From: MB-PLM-2 sp964385715
GTDB lineage: Bacteria > Planctomycetota > Planctomycetia > Pirellulales > UBA7805
Reading direction: 5' to 3'
Assembly: GCA_964385715.1 (NCBI GenBank)
Contig: CAYLRE010000009.1
Location: 1 to 40,837, forward strand
DNA: 40,837 nucleotides
The notes under the pieces were generated by a model. That model ran no database searches, had not been told where the DNA came from, and saw nothing but the letters and a program-made list of their open reading frames with translations. Positions 18,891 to 27,628 of the stretch are shown here, in pieces. The position numbers and the translations under genes are program-made. How positions within the stretch are numbered: the first letter of the stretch is position 1; the number at the start of each line of letters is the position of its first letter.

Positions 18891-19593
18891 GGCTTGGGAT
18901 CCTTGTGGTCGGAATCGGAAATCGGTTCGATGAATAGAGACCGGCTGATAAATACGGAATTCGCCGTGGCCCGGTTCGCCGAATGCTATGCACTCAGGCG
19001 TTCAATAGTGCAAACGTCAGGTCGCCGCATGCTATGAATCATCGGGTGATCGGCCTCCGCGGCTTCGCTCTATCTTACTCAATACCTATTCAAAATTACA
19101 ATATACGGGTGTGCATGGTCAAGGCGACAAAAAGAACCCTACGGTGGCGTCGCTTCGGGGTGCGTGTTGCGGCGAATCGCGGTGGTTTTGTCGGCTTGGA
19201 CAAGGCGATCCTCGCAGCGAATACAATCGGTTCGATTTCTGCTGGTTTCGTGTTGCTTTCTGGGCGAAATGGGGCGAGCCGCAGGCCGCCGCGGTCAGGT
19301 GTGATAAACTGCAGCAAGGAGCGGTTCGTGTCGCGTTCTCCAGATAGGGGCGATAGCTGGTTGGAATATGGCTTCGGCCGCCGGCAAAATGCACGCTTTT
19401 TGCCAGCTGCTGGCTTGCTTGACGCGAGAACCGCTCCAGGCCAAGAATACCATCGGAGTCGGGTTTCAATTCCGTGTCCCATTCATCTTTCGTTTCTAAG
19501 TCATCGATCGTCTGCTCGCTCGCTGGTGTCCGCAATCGTGTGGTAACCGTCGCGGCCGGCGGACAACGTCTTGAATTTCAAAGGATAACCGTC
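18891..19593. other. Intergenic region between lexA and sppA
   Basis: About 700 bases between divergent genes, so both promoters should lie here. Several overlapping open frames occur on both strands, but none has a ribosome binding site or recognisable protein character. An AT-rich patch at about 19080-19105 is the most promoter-like stretch. Confidence 0.5.
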
Positions 19594-21414
19594 ATGTACG
19601 CCCGTCTTGTTACTCGTATGTTCTTGCATTGCTCGATGCTGGTGGCCCTGCTGGTTGCTTCCTTTTCGTTGGTGGCCACGGACGCCCGGGCGGATGATGA
19701 CAATAAGACCGAGGCCAAGAAGGTCGATCGGGTCAAGATCGCCTCGGTTGCCATTGAAGGCAGTTTTCCGGAAACGTCGAAGCAGGCCGGTTTGTTCGGC
19801 GACATGGAACAGAACCTTCGCGATACCATTGGCCGCATCGAAGCAGCCGCTGAGGATGGCAAGGTCTCGGCACTGGTGCTGCGAATTCGCTCGCCGATGA
19901 TCGGTCGCGGTAAGATCGACGAGCTTCGTGCGGCCGTCGATCGAGCTCGCGCGAAGGGTACCAAGGTCTACGCCGATGTCAGCGGTGCCACGGGCGTCGA
20001 CTATTTGATCGCCTGCAGCTGTGACGAAATCTTCATGCCCCCTTCGGGTTCGCTGATGCTGCCCGGCGTACGAGCGGAAGTCATGTTCTACAAGGGCCTG
20101 TTCGAAAAGGTCGGCGTGAAGGCGGACTTCATTCAGGTTGGTAAGTTCAAAGGTGCCGCAGAACCGTTTGTTCGCAGTGAAATGAGTGATGAATTCCGCA
20201 GACAGTATTCTTCGCTGATCGACGACTACTACGGGCAGATGGTCTCCACGATTGCCAAGGCACGCGGGTTGGAAGAGGCACGCGTCCGCGAGCTGATCGA
20301 TCATGGCATGTTTTCTGCCAAAAAAGCGAAGGAAGCAGGCCTGATCGACCACGTCATGTACGAAGATGAGTTCCGCGACAAGTTCCGCGACGAGCACAAC
20401 GCCGAAAAGCTGGGCGTCATCAAGAACTACGGCAAGAAAAACGTCGACACCGATTTCTCCGGCTTCGGCGGGATGATGAATCTTATGCAGCTGATGATGG
20501 GCGTCGAACCGAACACCATGCGTAGCCGTAATGATCGCATCGCAATCGTTTATGCCGTTGGCCCCATCATGGATGGAACCAGCCAACAAGGCCTGTTCGG
20601 CGATTCGACGCTCGGTGGCGATACTGTGGTCGCCGCACTTCGCAAGGCAGCCAAGAACCGCAAGGTCAAGGCGATCGTGCTTCGCGTCGATTCCCCTGGT
20701 GGATCGGCGTTGGCGAGCGACCTGATCTGGCGCGAAGTCGAGAAAATCGACAAGCCGGTGATCGCCAGCATGGGCGACTACGCGGCCAGCGGTGGTTACT
20801 ACATCTCGATGGGTGCCGACAAGATCTTCGCCACGCCCGGTACGCTGACCGGTTCGATCGGCGTTGTCGGTGGCAAGCTCGCCATGGGCGGCCTGTACGA
20901 CAAGGTCGGCCTGTCGGTCGACGTGATTGCTCGCGGTAAGAACAGCGGAGCATTCTCCTCGACGCAGGCGTTTACCGACTCTGAGCGAGCGGCCATGAAG
21001 GAGATGATGCTCGACACCTACAAGGAGTTCACCACCAAGGCGGCCGCCGGTCGTAACATGGAACTCAAACAGATCGAGGACTTGGCCCAGGGCCGCGTCT
21101 TCACCGGTCGTCAGGCCAAGGAAAACGGTCTGATCGACGAAATCGGCACGTTGAAGGACGCCATCGATGAGGCCAAGAAGATGGCCGAGTTAGGCGACGA
21201 CGACAAGGTCGACCTGTGGGTGCTACCGAAGCCGAAGAGTTTCTTCGACACCGTGTTTGAGGGCGAGTCGTTGGAAACGACCAGCTTGGGTGCCCAGCAG
21301 CTGCGAGGCGTATTGCTGGAACTGACGCGGCCGTTGGCTGATGCCCAGTGGTTGCGGGAGCTGTTCCGCTCGCCGGTCAATACCGTGCTACCCTATAGGG
21401 TTGAGATCAAGTAG
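19594..21414 (+). CDS. sppA: Signal peptide peptidase SppA, long form
   Basis: A 606-residue serine protease of family S49 that degrades signal peptides after their release, normally a membrane-bound tetramer. A signal/anchor sequence (MLVALLVASFSLVATDARA) is followed by two S49 domains, as in the long Escherichia coli form. The catalytic lysine lies in the N-terminal domain (GKFKGAAEPFVRSEM) and the catalytic serine in the C-terminal domain (GDYAASGGYYISMGADKI). VLRVDSPGG and TGSIGVVGGK are further conserved motifs. The ATG at 19594 follows AAAGG and gives a normal signal sequence, so the open frame back to 19474 is not used. The stretch DDDNKTEAKK after the signal is polar and probably a linker. 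No obvious terminator follows; a repeat cluster does. Confidence 0.95.
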   Translation: MYARLVTRMFLHCSMLVALLVASFSLVATDARADDDNKTEAKKVDRVKIASVAIEGSFPETSKQAGLFGDMEQNLRDTIGRIEAAAEDGKVSALVLRIRSPMIGRGKIDELRAAVDRARAKGTKVYADVSGATGVDYLIACSCDEIFMPPSGSLMLPGVRAEVMFYKGLFEKVGVKADFIQVGKFKGAAEPFVRSEMSDEFRRQYSSLIDDYYGQMVSTIAKARGLEEARVRELIDHGMFSAKKAKEAGLIDHVMYEDEFRDKFRDEHNAEKLGVIKNYGKKNVDTDFSGFGGMMNLMQLMMGVEPNTMRSRNDRIAIVYAVGPIMDGTSQQGLFGDSTLGGDTVVAALRKAAKNRKVKAIVLRVDSPGGSALASDLIWREVEKIDKPVIASMGDYAASGGYYISMGADKIFATPGTLTGSIGVVGGKLAMGGLYDKVGLSVDVIARGKNSGAFSSTQAFTDSERAAMKEMMLDTYKEFTTKAAAGRNMELKQIEDLAQGRVFTGRQAKENGLIDEIGTLKDAIDEAKKMAELGDDDKVDLWVLPKPKSFFDTVFEGESLETTSLGAQQLRGVLLELTRPLADAQWLRELFRSPVNTVLPYRVEIK

Positions 21415-21428
21415 GGGCCGTATGGGAG

Positions 21429-21448
21429 GGCGAGGCTCCTGCCGAGCC
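21429..21448. repeat. Palindrome, GAGGCTCCTGCCGAGCC type
   Basis: GGCGAGGC and GCCGAGCC flank the core TCCT, an imperfect palindrome with the same loop as the next element but different arms. It starts 15 bases after the sppA stop and might act as a transcript-end hairpin, although no T-run follows. Confidence 0.65.
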
Positions 21449-21470
21449 AAATGGTCCCAAATCCGTGTTA

Positions 21471-21550
21471 TGGAGTGGTCTCCTGACCGCTCCACATGGT
21501 GTCTTTGAGACCTGCGGTCCACTGAATGGGACGGTCTCCCGACCGTCCCA
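21471..21550 (+). repeat. Composite palindromic repeat, copy 1
   Basis: Two hairpins flank a linker. The first (21471-21494) pairs TGGAGTGGTC with GACCGCTCCA around TCCT. The linker contains GAGACCTGCGGTCC (21507-21520). The second (21527-21550) pairs TGGGACGGTC with GACCGTCCCA around TCCC, a perfect ten-pair stem. The design resembles bacterial REP/BIME elements. Confidence 0.85.
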
Positions 21551-21794
21551 TAACTGCGTGGGCTAACCACTTTGCATCACCCAGCACTGACACGACCAGT
21601 GGCACCCTCCGTCTGCCCGACTTTTTTTGCCATCTGGCGGAAAACGGGGTTGGGGTCAAAAAACTCCAAGTCGCTGCCGCCGCAGAAGTTGCGTCAATGG
21701 CGGCTAGCCGCTTTATTTGCCACAACTCTTTGGTCGGTAATCCCTTAGCGTTAATTCGCCCGATTTGCACGTGACGCCAAAAAAGTCGCCGTTG

Positions 21795-21903
21795 TGGGGC
21801 GGTCTCCCGACCGCTCCACTAACAGGACCGCAGGTCTCCCAGATTGACAAGATTGCAAGAAGACCTTCGGTCGACCAAGTGGGACGGTCAGGAGACCGTC
21901 CCA
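21795..21903 (-). repeat. Composite palindromic repeat, copy 2, inverted
   Basis: The first hairpin (21795-21818) pairs TGGGGCGGTC with GACCGCTCCA around TCCC. GGACCGCAGGTCTC (21825-21838) is the exact reverse complement of the linker in copy 1. The last hairpin (21880-21903) pairs TGGGACGGTC with GACCGTCCCA around AGGA. So the whole unit is copy 1 turned round, with a longer linker (GAAGACCTTCGGTCGACC near its end). Confidence 0.85.
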
Positions 21904-22060
21904 CAACAGCTGCTGGCACCCCAGTGTTAACTTCTAACCAAATTGTCAAAGAACAGACGCACTCCGACCCTACCACACCTGCCGGGTTCAAAACAAAAAA
22001 GAAATGTTGAGAACGCCAGCCGGTTCGTTAATGGCAGCTCCGTGATGCGGTTAGCCCGGT

Positions 22061-22624
22061 ATGACGAGGGCAACCGTATCCCTGATCTTCGTATTCGCCA
22101 GGACTGGACTCGCCTCCGGTTTGTGTTCCGGGTTTTCCGTGCTTCTCCCGCCCTTGGCAGTGCTGTTGCCGGGCGCTATTTTTGGTGTGGCCATATCGCA
22201 GTCCATCGACGGATCCATTGAGTCGCTTCGGCGAGACTCCAAAGTCTCCTTGGTCGGTTGTTCGACAGTCGCTTATATCGCGGCGATCGTAGCGGCGCTG
22301 CTTTCAATGCGGCTAACGGGATTCGACAACGGGCTGCTATCAACGGCAATTGCCGGAGCGATCGCCGGCGGAGTCGGTGCGCTGCTTGTTGCCTTGTCAA
22401 TCTATGTAGAGGTCTCTCGCCTTCATTCACGACGCATGGTGCTCTTCGTCACACTCTCCGGCGCCGTTCTGGGCGCACTGGTTCTGTTGATCGGCGTGTA
22501 CATTTCGGACCACACTAGGTTTGGTCATCCGTTCGACGACTTGGTGGTCTACCCTTTGTGGCAGGCGGGCGTGGCAGCGGCGATTCCTGTGTTCCGTCGC
22601 GGTAGAGCTCTTGCTGCTCGGTAA
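22061..22624 (+). CDS. Small integral membrane protein, unknown function
   Basis: A 187-residue protein with about five hydrophobic helices, for example VLLPPLAVLLPGAIFGVAIS, CSTVAYIAAIVAALLSM, LLSTAIAGAIAGGVGALLVAL and VTLSGAVLGALVLLIGVYI. The helices are rich in small residues (AIAGGVGA, GAVLGA), allowing close packing. No motif of a known transporter or enzyme was recognised. The ATG at 22061 has no clear ribosome binding site. Codon use and the run of membrane helices favour a real gene. It stands alone between the repeat cluster and a strong terminator-like hairpin that may end its transcript. Confidence 0.68.
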   Translation: MTRATVSLIFVFARTGLASGLCSGFSVLLPPLAVLLPGAIFGVAISQSIDGSIESLRRDSKVSLVGCSTVAYIAAIVAALLSMRLTGFDNGLLSTAIAGAIAGGVGALLVALSIYVEVSRLHSRRMVLFVTLSGAVLGALVLLIGVYISDHTRFGHPFDDLVVYPLWQAGVAAAIPVFRRGRALAAR

Positions 22625-22710
22625 AATAATAGGAAACACATGGCAGATATGGCTTCCAGGCAAGCATTCAACAATCCGCTTGCATCTCTCAATCGGATGG
22701 GGTTATTTTA

Positions 22711-22743
22711 AGGGGGAAGTGTGTGCGGTATGGCACACCCCCT
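22711..22743 (+). promoter_or_regulatory. Hairpin in the leader of the PEP-CTERM gene
   Basis: AGGGGG (22711-22716) and GTGTGC (22721-22726) pair with GCACAC (22733-22738) and CCCCT (22739-22743), with a small internal bulge and a six-base loop. It lies 50 bases before a terminator-like hairpin and 170 bases before the GTG start of the surface-protein gene. It could be part of a leader or just downstream of the membrane-protein gene. The same stretch holds TGGCAC, part of a sigma-54 -24 box, without a matching -12 box. Confidence 0.4.
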
Positions 22744-22792
22744 GTGGGTCGTTGGCGGCGAACCGTAATTCAAGGAATCGCTACTCGAAAAG

Positions 22793-22853
22793 AGCTGTCT
22801 GGAACCTCTTGCCGGCGCAAAAGCGCGCCGTGAGGGTCCAGGCAGCTTTTTTT
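22793..22853 (+). terminator. Long hairpin with T-run
   Basis: AGCTGTCTGGAACCTC pairs with GAGGGTCCAGGCAGCT (two mismatches) around a GC-rich inner arm, and seven T follow. This is a strong intrinsic terminator. It may end the 22061 transcript or act as an attenuator 60 bases ahead of the PEP-CTERM gene. Confidence 0.85.
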
Positions 22854-22913
22854 GTTGATCTGCTTCGAACGAGTAATTTTCTGTTGTGCTTTCCTAAGAT
22901 TCGAGGGGCCGCC

Positions 22914-24435
22914 GTGAAAACCTATTTGCGTCATTCATATTTCCTACTGACACTCGCGTTTATTTTCGCGAATAATGTGCCGGCACGGGCAGCCGTCTTC
23001 AAATGGCAAGGTGACGTCGTCACCTGCACCGATCCCATCGATGGATCTACTTATTCGTGCGGCGGATTTAGGAATGGTGTCAATTGGGACCAAGGTAGCG
23101 TTCCTGGGAATGGTGACGAAGCCTTCATCGACCGGCAGGCACCGAGTCCGAACGTCGCGCTCTATGAGGATCAGCATGTTGACATACTGACGATGGAGCC
23201 GGGGACTCGCATTTTCAATCAGATTGTCGTGGACCTTAATGCCCCAGAGCCGGTGGTTGGAACTACGGATGCTCGCATTTTGATCGACGTGGCACTGCGG
23301 ACAGATCCGTCAGGAAGTTCCGTGGACGCCGCCGTATTCGAAAGTCGGCTCGAGGTTGGTGGTTCGGAGATGGACATTGATGTTGCATCTCCGCCGAAGC
23401 TAAATTTCGCTGGCGAGACGGTGAACAGTGAGAATGACACGATTCACAAGCGTGGCCCGGGACTATTGACGGTCTCCGGTCAGTTGGCCATTGACCAATT
23501 GCAGATTCACCAGGGAATCGTGCGTTTGCTCGGCGGTAACAATCTCGCCTCGTTTACCGACGTTCACTTGGAAGGAGGCACATTTGATCTGAAGGATACG
23601 GACGAAGTCGTTAATCGACTGACGGCCAACGCGGGCGAAATCGACACGGGATCGGGCACACTGGGATTTGTGCCCAACCAGGGGGACGAACTGCTGGTCA
23701 ATTTTCGTGGCACGTCGGGCGGCCGAATTGAAAAGCTCAACGGCAACACCGTTAAACTGCGAAGCTCCAATGCCTTTAACAATTTCGACGGCACGCTTCA
23801 CATCGGCGAGGGAGATTTTCATTTCTTTCATTCGCTTGCGGCGGTCACGCCTGGCCTAATCAAAGGCCCGGGCACGTTCTTAAAACGCGATGTGGGACGT
23901 CTCGATGTGTCCAATCCGATTGATGTCGGTACCTTTCAGATTGACGACGGTGAGGTGCGACTCCACGCAGATAATCTTATTTCGACCGGTACCGACGTCT
24001 ATTTGACCGACGACGGAACGCTCAATCTGAATGGCTCGAAGCAACAGATCAAAGGTCTTTCGGGAGCGGGCGGAACCCTGAATCTGGTAGATCGCCAACT
24101 GCGATTTACGACTGATTCTTTAGACGATTATGCCGGCGTTGTGACGGGCAATTCCCAGAGTGTGTTGATCAAGCATGGCGGTGAGGAGTTCAAACTGTCG
24201 GGGGCGACCGCACTGGACGGATTCTCCGGTGAGCTTCAGGTCACCGACGGCGTCTTCAACGCCGTTCACGGTTTAGGCAGTACGTCCGTCGTTCAGGTGT
24301 TGACGGACGGAGTGCTTCAACTGGGACAGAGTAATCAAGCGGTGTCTTTTGTTGGGCAGCTTACTGGTGGCGGCACGATTTCAAAGATAGGTTCCGGCGC
24401 GTGGACGCTTCAGGCGCACGAGTTGTCGACTTTCG
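22914..24435 (+). CDS. PEP-CTERM autotransporter-like surface protein, N-terminal part (ends in gap)
   Basis: The first 507 residues of a large secreted protein. The GTG at 22914 follows GAGGGG by five bases and gives a clean signal peptide (YFLLTLAFIFANNVPARAA). The mature part is beta-rich with repeated short motifs such as GNNLASFTDVHLEGGTFDL, DNLISTGTDVYLTDDGTLNL and LQVTDGVFNAV, the passenger-type repeats seen in autotransporter and extracellular-matrix proteins. Near the N-terminus, NGVNWDQGSVPGNGDEAFI resembles the start of many planctomycete proteins of this class. The frame reaches a 10-N gap at 24436. The C-terminal part on the other side ends in a PEP-CTERM anchor, so both are surely one gene. 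Likely role: a protein sorted by exosortase to the surface or matrix; no exosortase gene is in the window. Confidence 0.88.
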
Positions 24436-24445
24436 NNNNNNNNNN
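24436..24445. other. Assembly gap (10 N)
   Basis: Ten N interrupt the PEP-CTERM gene. The coding frame differs on the two sides if the gap is taken as exactly ten bases, so the true size is unknown. The 30 bases after it contain GGGGG and TTTTTT runs and read poorly as protein. Confidence 0.99.
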
Positions 24446-24561
24446 AAGGTCGTGGGGGCAGTCGAGTTTTTTCGAGACCTTTCGGTGGAAGAGTCGTTGT
24501 CGAAACGGGGACGTTTAACGCCGGAAACGGTGTTTCCGCATCCGCTGTCGACTTCGATTAG

Positions 24562-25854
24562 TACGATGGGACGACAACGATTAGCAACGGGGGTGTTTTT
24601 AATGTGACGGATGGCGATGTAACGGTCGGAAAGTCGGCTGATACACACGCTCGTATCGTAGTTACCGACGCTGGATCACGGCTGACCATCAATGGAGGCA
24701 TGGCCTTGGCAGTCGATAATTCGCTGGCGGCTGTGACAGTTTCAAACGGAGGTTTGCTAGAGACGTCCGGATTAGTGACGGTGGGAAATGTTCGGACCGA
24801 TTCATTGCTTCACGGCAGCGGCATTCTCGTCGACGGTGGCGATTGGGATGTCGGTGGTCACTCCGTGATCCTTTCGATGGGGCAGGACGGCAGCGGTCGT
24901 CTCGATATTCGCAACGGCGGCAAGGTACTCGACATCGATCGCTTGACCGTTGCTCGAAGAGAGGTCGACGCCAATGTGGAACTTAGAAACGGTGGCGTTT
25001 TGCAGGCTTCTGACGTCGTGCTTGGGGGTGAAGCTGAAACCGTCAAAACGGTTGAGACGCGACGGAGCTGTTATCAGCGGAGTTTTTTTGGGGGAAGGCG
25101 TTGTGTCGAATGGGAAGAAACCGTTTTTGAGACGATCGGCGGAAGTGGGGAGGGCTTTATGTTTGCAGACGGTCTTGGCACGACCGTCGTGGTCGACGAC
25201 ATGCTCATCGGAGAAGGCGGAAGCGGGGTTCTGGACGTGTGGAATAGCGCGGTCGTCAACGTCGCAAACCACCTCAACGTCCACGACAACGGTGTCATCA
25301 ATCTGAACGGCGGTTCCATCAATATTGGAGACATCACGTCGCCTGCCAACTCGAATGCAATTCATGTAGGCCCTGGGGGCGTGCTTTCGGGAACCGGAAC
25401 GATCAATGGTGACATCATCAATCAAGGAGGAGGCGTCCATGTTCCGGGCCACTCGCCAGGGTTGATGACCGTGAACGGTGATTACGTTCTCGGTGCGGAC
25501 AGTTTCCTGGTCATTGAGGTCGAGGGAATAAGTGCTGGACAATTCGATGTGTTAAACATCCTCGGCGATGCCAATTTTAGCGGCGACATCGTCTTTGATT
25601 TCAGTTACGCGCCGCAAGCCGGTGACAGCTTCGATTTCCTGTCGGTCGCCGGCCTGTTGACCAACAACGTTACCTTCGGATTCGCGGGCCTGGAAGATGA
25701 TTTTCAATTCGATACCAGCTTCGACGGAACCACGTTATCTATGATGGCGTTGAGTGACGGCCAAATGATTGTCCCGGAACCGTCAGCCTGGGCAATGGCA
25801 GGAATTGGCGTCGTCGCGTTTGCCTTTTTCGCTTGTCGTCGAAGGCGGGTCTGA
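24562..25854 (+). CDS. PEP-CTERM autotransporter-like surface protein, C-terminal part
   Basis: The 3' part of the gene begun at 22914. The protein-like frame runs from 24448 (GGRVVVETGTFNAGNG and on) but meets a TAG at 24559-24561 before continuing as YDGTTTISNGGVFNVTDGD. The first conventional start after the TAG is a GTG at 24604, which would be an unlikely real start. Repeated beta motifs continue (VSNGGLLETSGLVTVGN, DIRNGGKVLDIDRLTV, HLNVHDNGVINLNGGSI, GTINGDIINQGGGVHVPGHS). Then comes the autotransporter-linked pattern SPGLMTVNGDYVLGADS. The protein ends with VPEPSAWAMAGIGVVAFAFF plus an RRRR tail: a textbook PEP-CTERM sorting signal. A stretch with two cysteines (ETRRSCYQRSFFGGRRCVEW) breaks the repeats. 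Confidence 0.85.
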   Translation, partial: YDGTTTISNGGVFNVTDGDVTVGKSADTHARIVVTDAGSRLTINGGMALAVDNSLAAVTVSNGGLLETSGLVTVGNVRTDSLLHGSGILVDGGDWDVGGHSVILSMGQDGSGRLDIRNGGKVLDIDRLTVARREVDANVELRNGGVLQASDVVLGGEAETVKTVETRRSCYQRSFFGGRRCVEWEETVFETIGGSGEGFMFADGLGTTVVVDDMLIGEGGSGVLDVWNSAVVNVANHLNVHDNGVINLNGGSINIGDITSPANSNAIHVGPGGVLSGTGTINGDIINQGGGVHVPGHSPGLMTVNGDYVLGADSFLVIEVEGISAGQFDVLNILGDANFSGDIVFDFSYAPQAGDSFDFLSVAGLLTNNVTFGFAGLEDDFQFDTSFDGTTLSMMALSDGQMIVPEPSAWAMAGIGVVAFAFFACRRRRV

Positions 25855-26281
25855 TAGGATGACACCGGCCTGATCATAGCGGTCGATGTCTATCGCGGTT
25901 CGCACACGATCCGCGTTCTCGTCACGCACATGCCGCACGACTTTCGGCAGCAGCAAGGCCTGCGCTAGCGCAGCAGCCCATTTTTCTAACAAAACGTGCG
26001 GCTGCGCAGGAACGTCTAGTCTGCGTATCTTGCCGGGGCTCCCGCATTGTTGGCTTTTCTTCAGGTGGCGGTCGACCGCATTGTCGTCGTTCCAACGTCC
26101 GTCTGAGGCGACGGAAGTCCATATATCACCAGCGAGTATATTGACAAATTGCTGGTGGCCGCTACCGTGACCTTATCGAGTTGGCGATCGATTCGCTCGC
26201 GACGCTGATGTTTGGACGGGCAGGAAGTGGCAGGCAAGAAAAACATCATTCTTTTTGGGCTACGAAAATACGAGGTGCACC
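25855..26281. other. Intergenic region
   Basis: About 425 bases with no gene I can support. It includes the perfect palindrome GCGCTAGCGC near 25963 but no T-run, so no clear terminator for the PEP-CTERM gene. Confidence 0.5.
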
Positions 26282-27184
26282 ATGGCTAAGGAAATTGTTT
26301 TCGTTCACGGGCTGGGAAGAAAACCTCCGCTGGATCTATATGTGCCACGCTTGAAGCGGTACCTGGAGGAGTCGGTGGGGCGCGGAATCGCGGCGGAGAA
26401 TTTTCACGTTGCCTATTGGACGGAGGCGATCGAGCCAGGGCGGCAGCCGCTAACGGCTGAGGAAGATGAATACAAGGAATCGGGCGACGGCAGCGTTAAC
26501 TTTCGCGCCTATACCTTTCGGGAGGAATGGAGTTTCCGCGCCAGGGGAATCGCCAAAGGGGTGGTGACCCGCGAGCTGGAAGACAGGATCAGCCGGATTC
26601 TTCAACCTGGCGACGGCGATGATCCGGAAGACATCATCTCGCAGGTACGTGACGTGGTCGCATCCTTCATAACCAATGAGGTGGCCGGAGCCGTTTACGA
26701 GACGTTTGTCCGCGATGTCGATCTCTACTTCCGACAAGGTAGACGCGATCCTGTGAAACAGGTTGTTCAGGACGCGCTCAGCGCGCTGCCGGCTGATTCG
26801 CAAGTCTGTCTCATTGGTCACAGCATGGGAAGCTTCGTTTCTTTGGATGTAATTCTTGAGGGGACTCGCCACATCGACCGCTTGATTACGATCGGTTCGC
26901 CGCTGGGGATATCTGTTGTCCAGGCTGAAATCGGCCTGACCGACGAGAATCGTGCGGGGCTAAAGGAAAACGTCACCGACTGGTTCAATTTGTACGACCG
27001 TTTGGACTGCGTGGCCATTGACAGTGATCTTGAAGATGACTTTCCTGAGATTCAGCCAATCGATCGACCGATTCAAAACGAGTTCATCGAGAAAGAAGAG
27101 GGCAAGCGAAACCACCATAAGTCGTATGGCTACTTGCGGTCGCCGGAACTGGGCGAGGTCGTCGCAGATTTTCTGGACGATTGA
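26282..27184 (+). CDS. Alpha/beta hydrolase, lipase-like
   Basis: A 300-residue cytoplasmic protein with the alpha/beta hydrolase layout. The oxyanion region is EIVFVHGLGRKPP at residues 3-15, the nucleophile elbow is LIGHSMGSFVSLDV (Ser in G-H-S-M-G), and ITIGSPLGI follows as in lipases and PGAP1-like esterases. The acid is probably in YDRLDCVAIDSDLEDDF and the histidine in RNHHKSYGYL. There is no signal peptide. An insertion of about 100 residues between the first strand and the nucleophile is mostly charged helix. GAGGT lies six bases before the ATG at 26282, so the open frame to 26255 is not used. The substrate is unknown; the neighbours do not help. Confidence 0.87.
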   Translation: MAKEIVFVHGLGRKPPLDLYVPRLKRYLEESVGRGIAAENFHVAYWTEAIEPGRQPLTAEEDEYKESGDGSVNFRAYTFREEWSFRARGIAKGVVTRELEDRISRILQPGDGDDPEDIISQVRDVVASFITNEVAGAVYETFVRDVDLYFRQGRRDPVKQVVQDALSALPADSQVCLIGHSMGSFVSLDVILEGTRHIDRLITIGSPLGISVVQAEIGLTDENRAGLKENVTDWFNLYDRLDCVAIDSDLEDDFPEIQPIDRPIQNEFIEKEEGKRNHHKSYGYLRSPELGEVVADFLDD

Positions 27185-27628
27185 CGCTTTAGGGATGTCT
27201 TAGCGGCAACGTCATGTTGATTACTGAGAGTTCCACTAGCGTTGCTCGTTGTCATGCCAACGTCCCTGAACCACCGACCTACTTGTCTGCTTGATCGGGT
27301 TTGTCATCGCGCTCATTCAGGTATTGCGGTAGCGGCTGCGGCACCTTGAGAGCGTCCCACCGCGCAACTTTCAGCACACGCATGTGCTAGATCGCGCGCT
27401 AGAGCTGTCTTTAGAAACGCGTGGTGGTGCCCTTTCGTTGCGTAGTCTTGCGCGACTCGATTTGGCACATGATCTGCACTGATATGCGTCCGGCGTGGAG
27501 TTCTCGCAGCACGTCGTCGTCGCCTTGAGAACAGAAGTCATGCATGAGCGGCTCTGTGGCGCGCGTTAAAGAATGAGCGTTGACCGTGGTCGAAGTCGTT
27601 TTGGTCTCACCAGAAAGGAGCGTCTCCG
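27185..27628. other. Intergenic region with gene remnant
   Basis: About 440 bases before the GYD gene. A decayed minus-strand reading frame occupies 27279-27545 and is listed separately. A promoter for the GYD gene probably lies in the last 80 bases. Nothing else was recognised. Confidence 0.45.
27279..27545 (-). pseudogene. Possible decayed gene remnant
   Basis: Two short pieces lie in one minus-strand frame. 27545-27411 begins MHDFCSQGDDDVLRELHAGR and ends at TAA. 27383-27279 begins MRVLKVARWDALKVPQPLPQ, continues YLNERDDKPDQADK and ends at TAG. Between them, two further TAG codons fall in the same frame. The frame is also open upstream to about 27635. The composition looks like protein, but no family was recognised and chance cannot be excluded. 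The second piece may instead be a 34-residue gene. Confidence 0.3.

Larger units (their letters stand above)
21415..22060. other. Intergenic region rich in palindromic repeats
   Basis: About 645 bases after sppA with no convincing gene. It holds five short palindromes of one sequence family, listed separately, which form two composite elements in opposite orientation. Between them (21551-21794) the sequence is unique and noncoding as far as can be seen. Confidence 0.7.

Noticed and set aside
18891..19130. LexA-binding palindrome upstream of lexA
   Set aside because: No clear inverted repeat of GAAC/GTTC or CTG/CAG type was found, and the planctomycete motif is not known to me well enough to call one.
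19096..19546. Overlapping open frames on both strands between lexA and sppA
   Set aside because: Compositions are rich in R, P and S as in shadow frames, with no start signals; this is more likely promoter and leader DNA.
22721..22745. Sigma-54 promoter upstream of the 22914 gene
   Set aside because: TGGCAC fits the -24 box, but the -12 position reads CTGTG and lacks the invariant GC.
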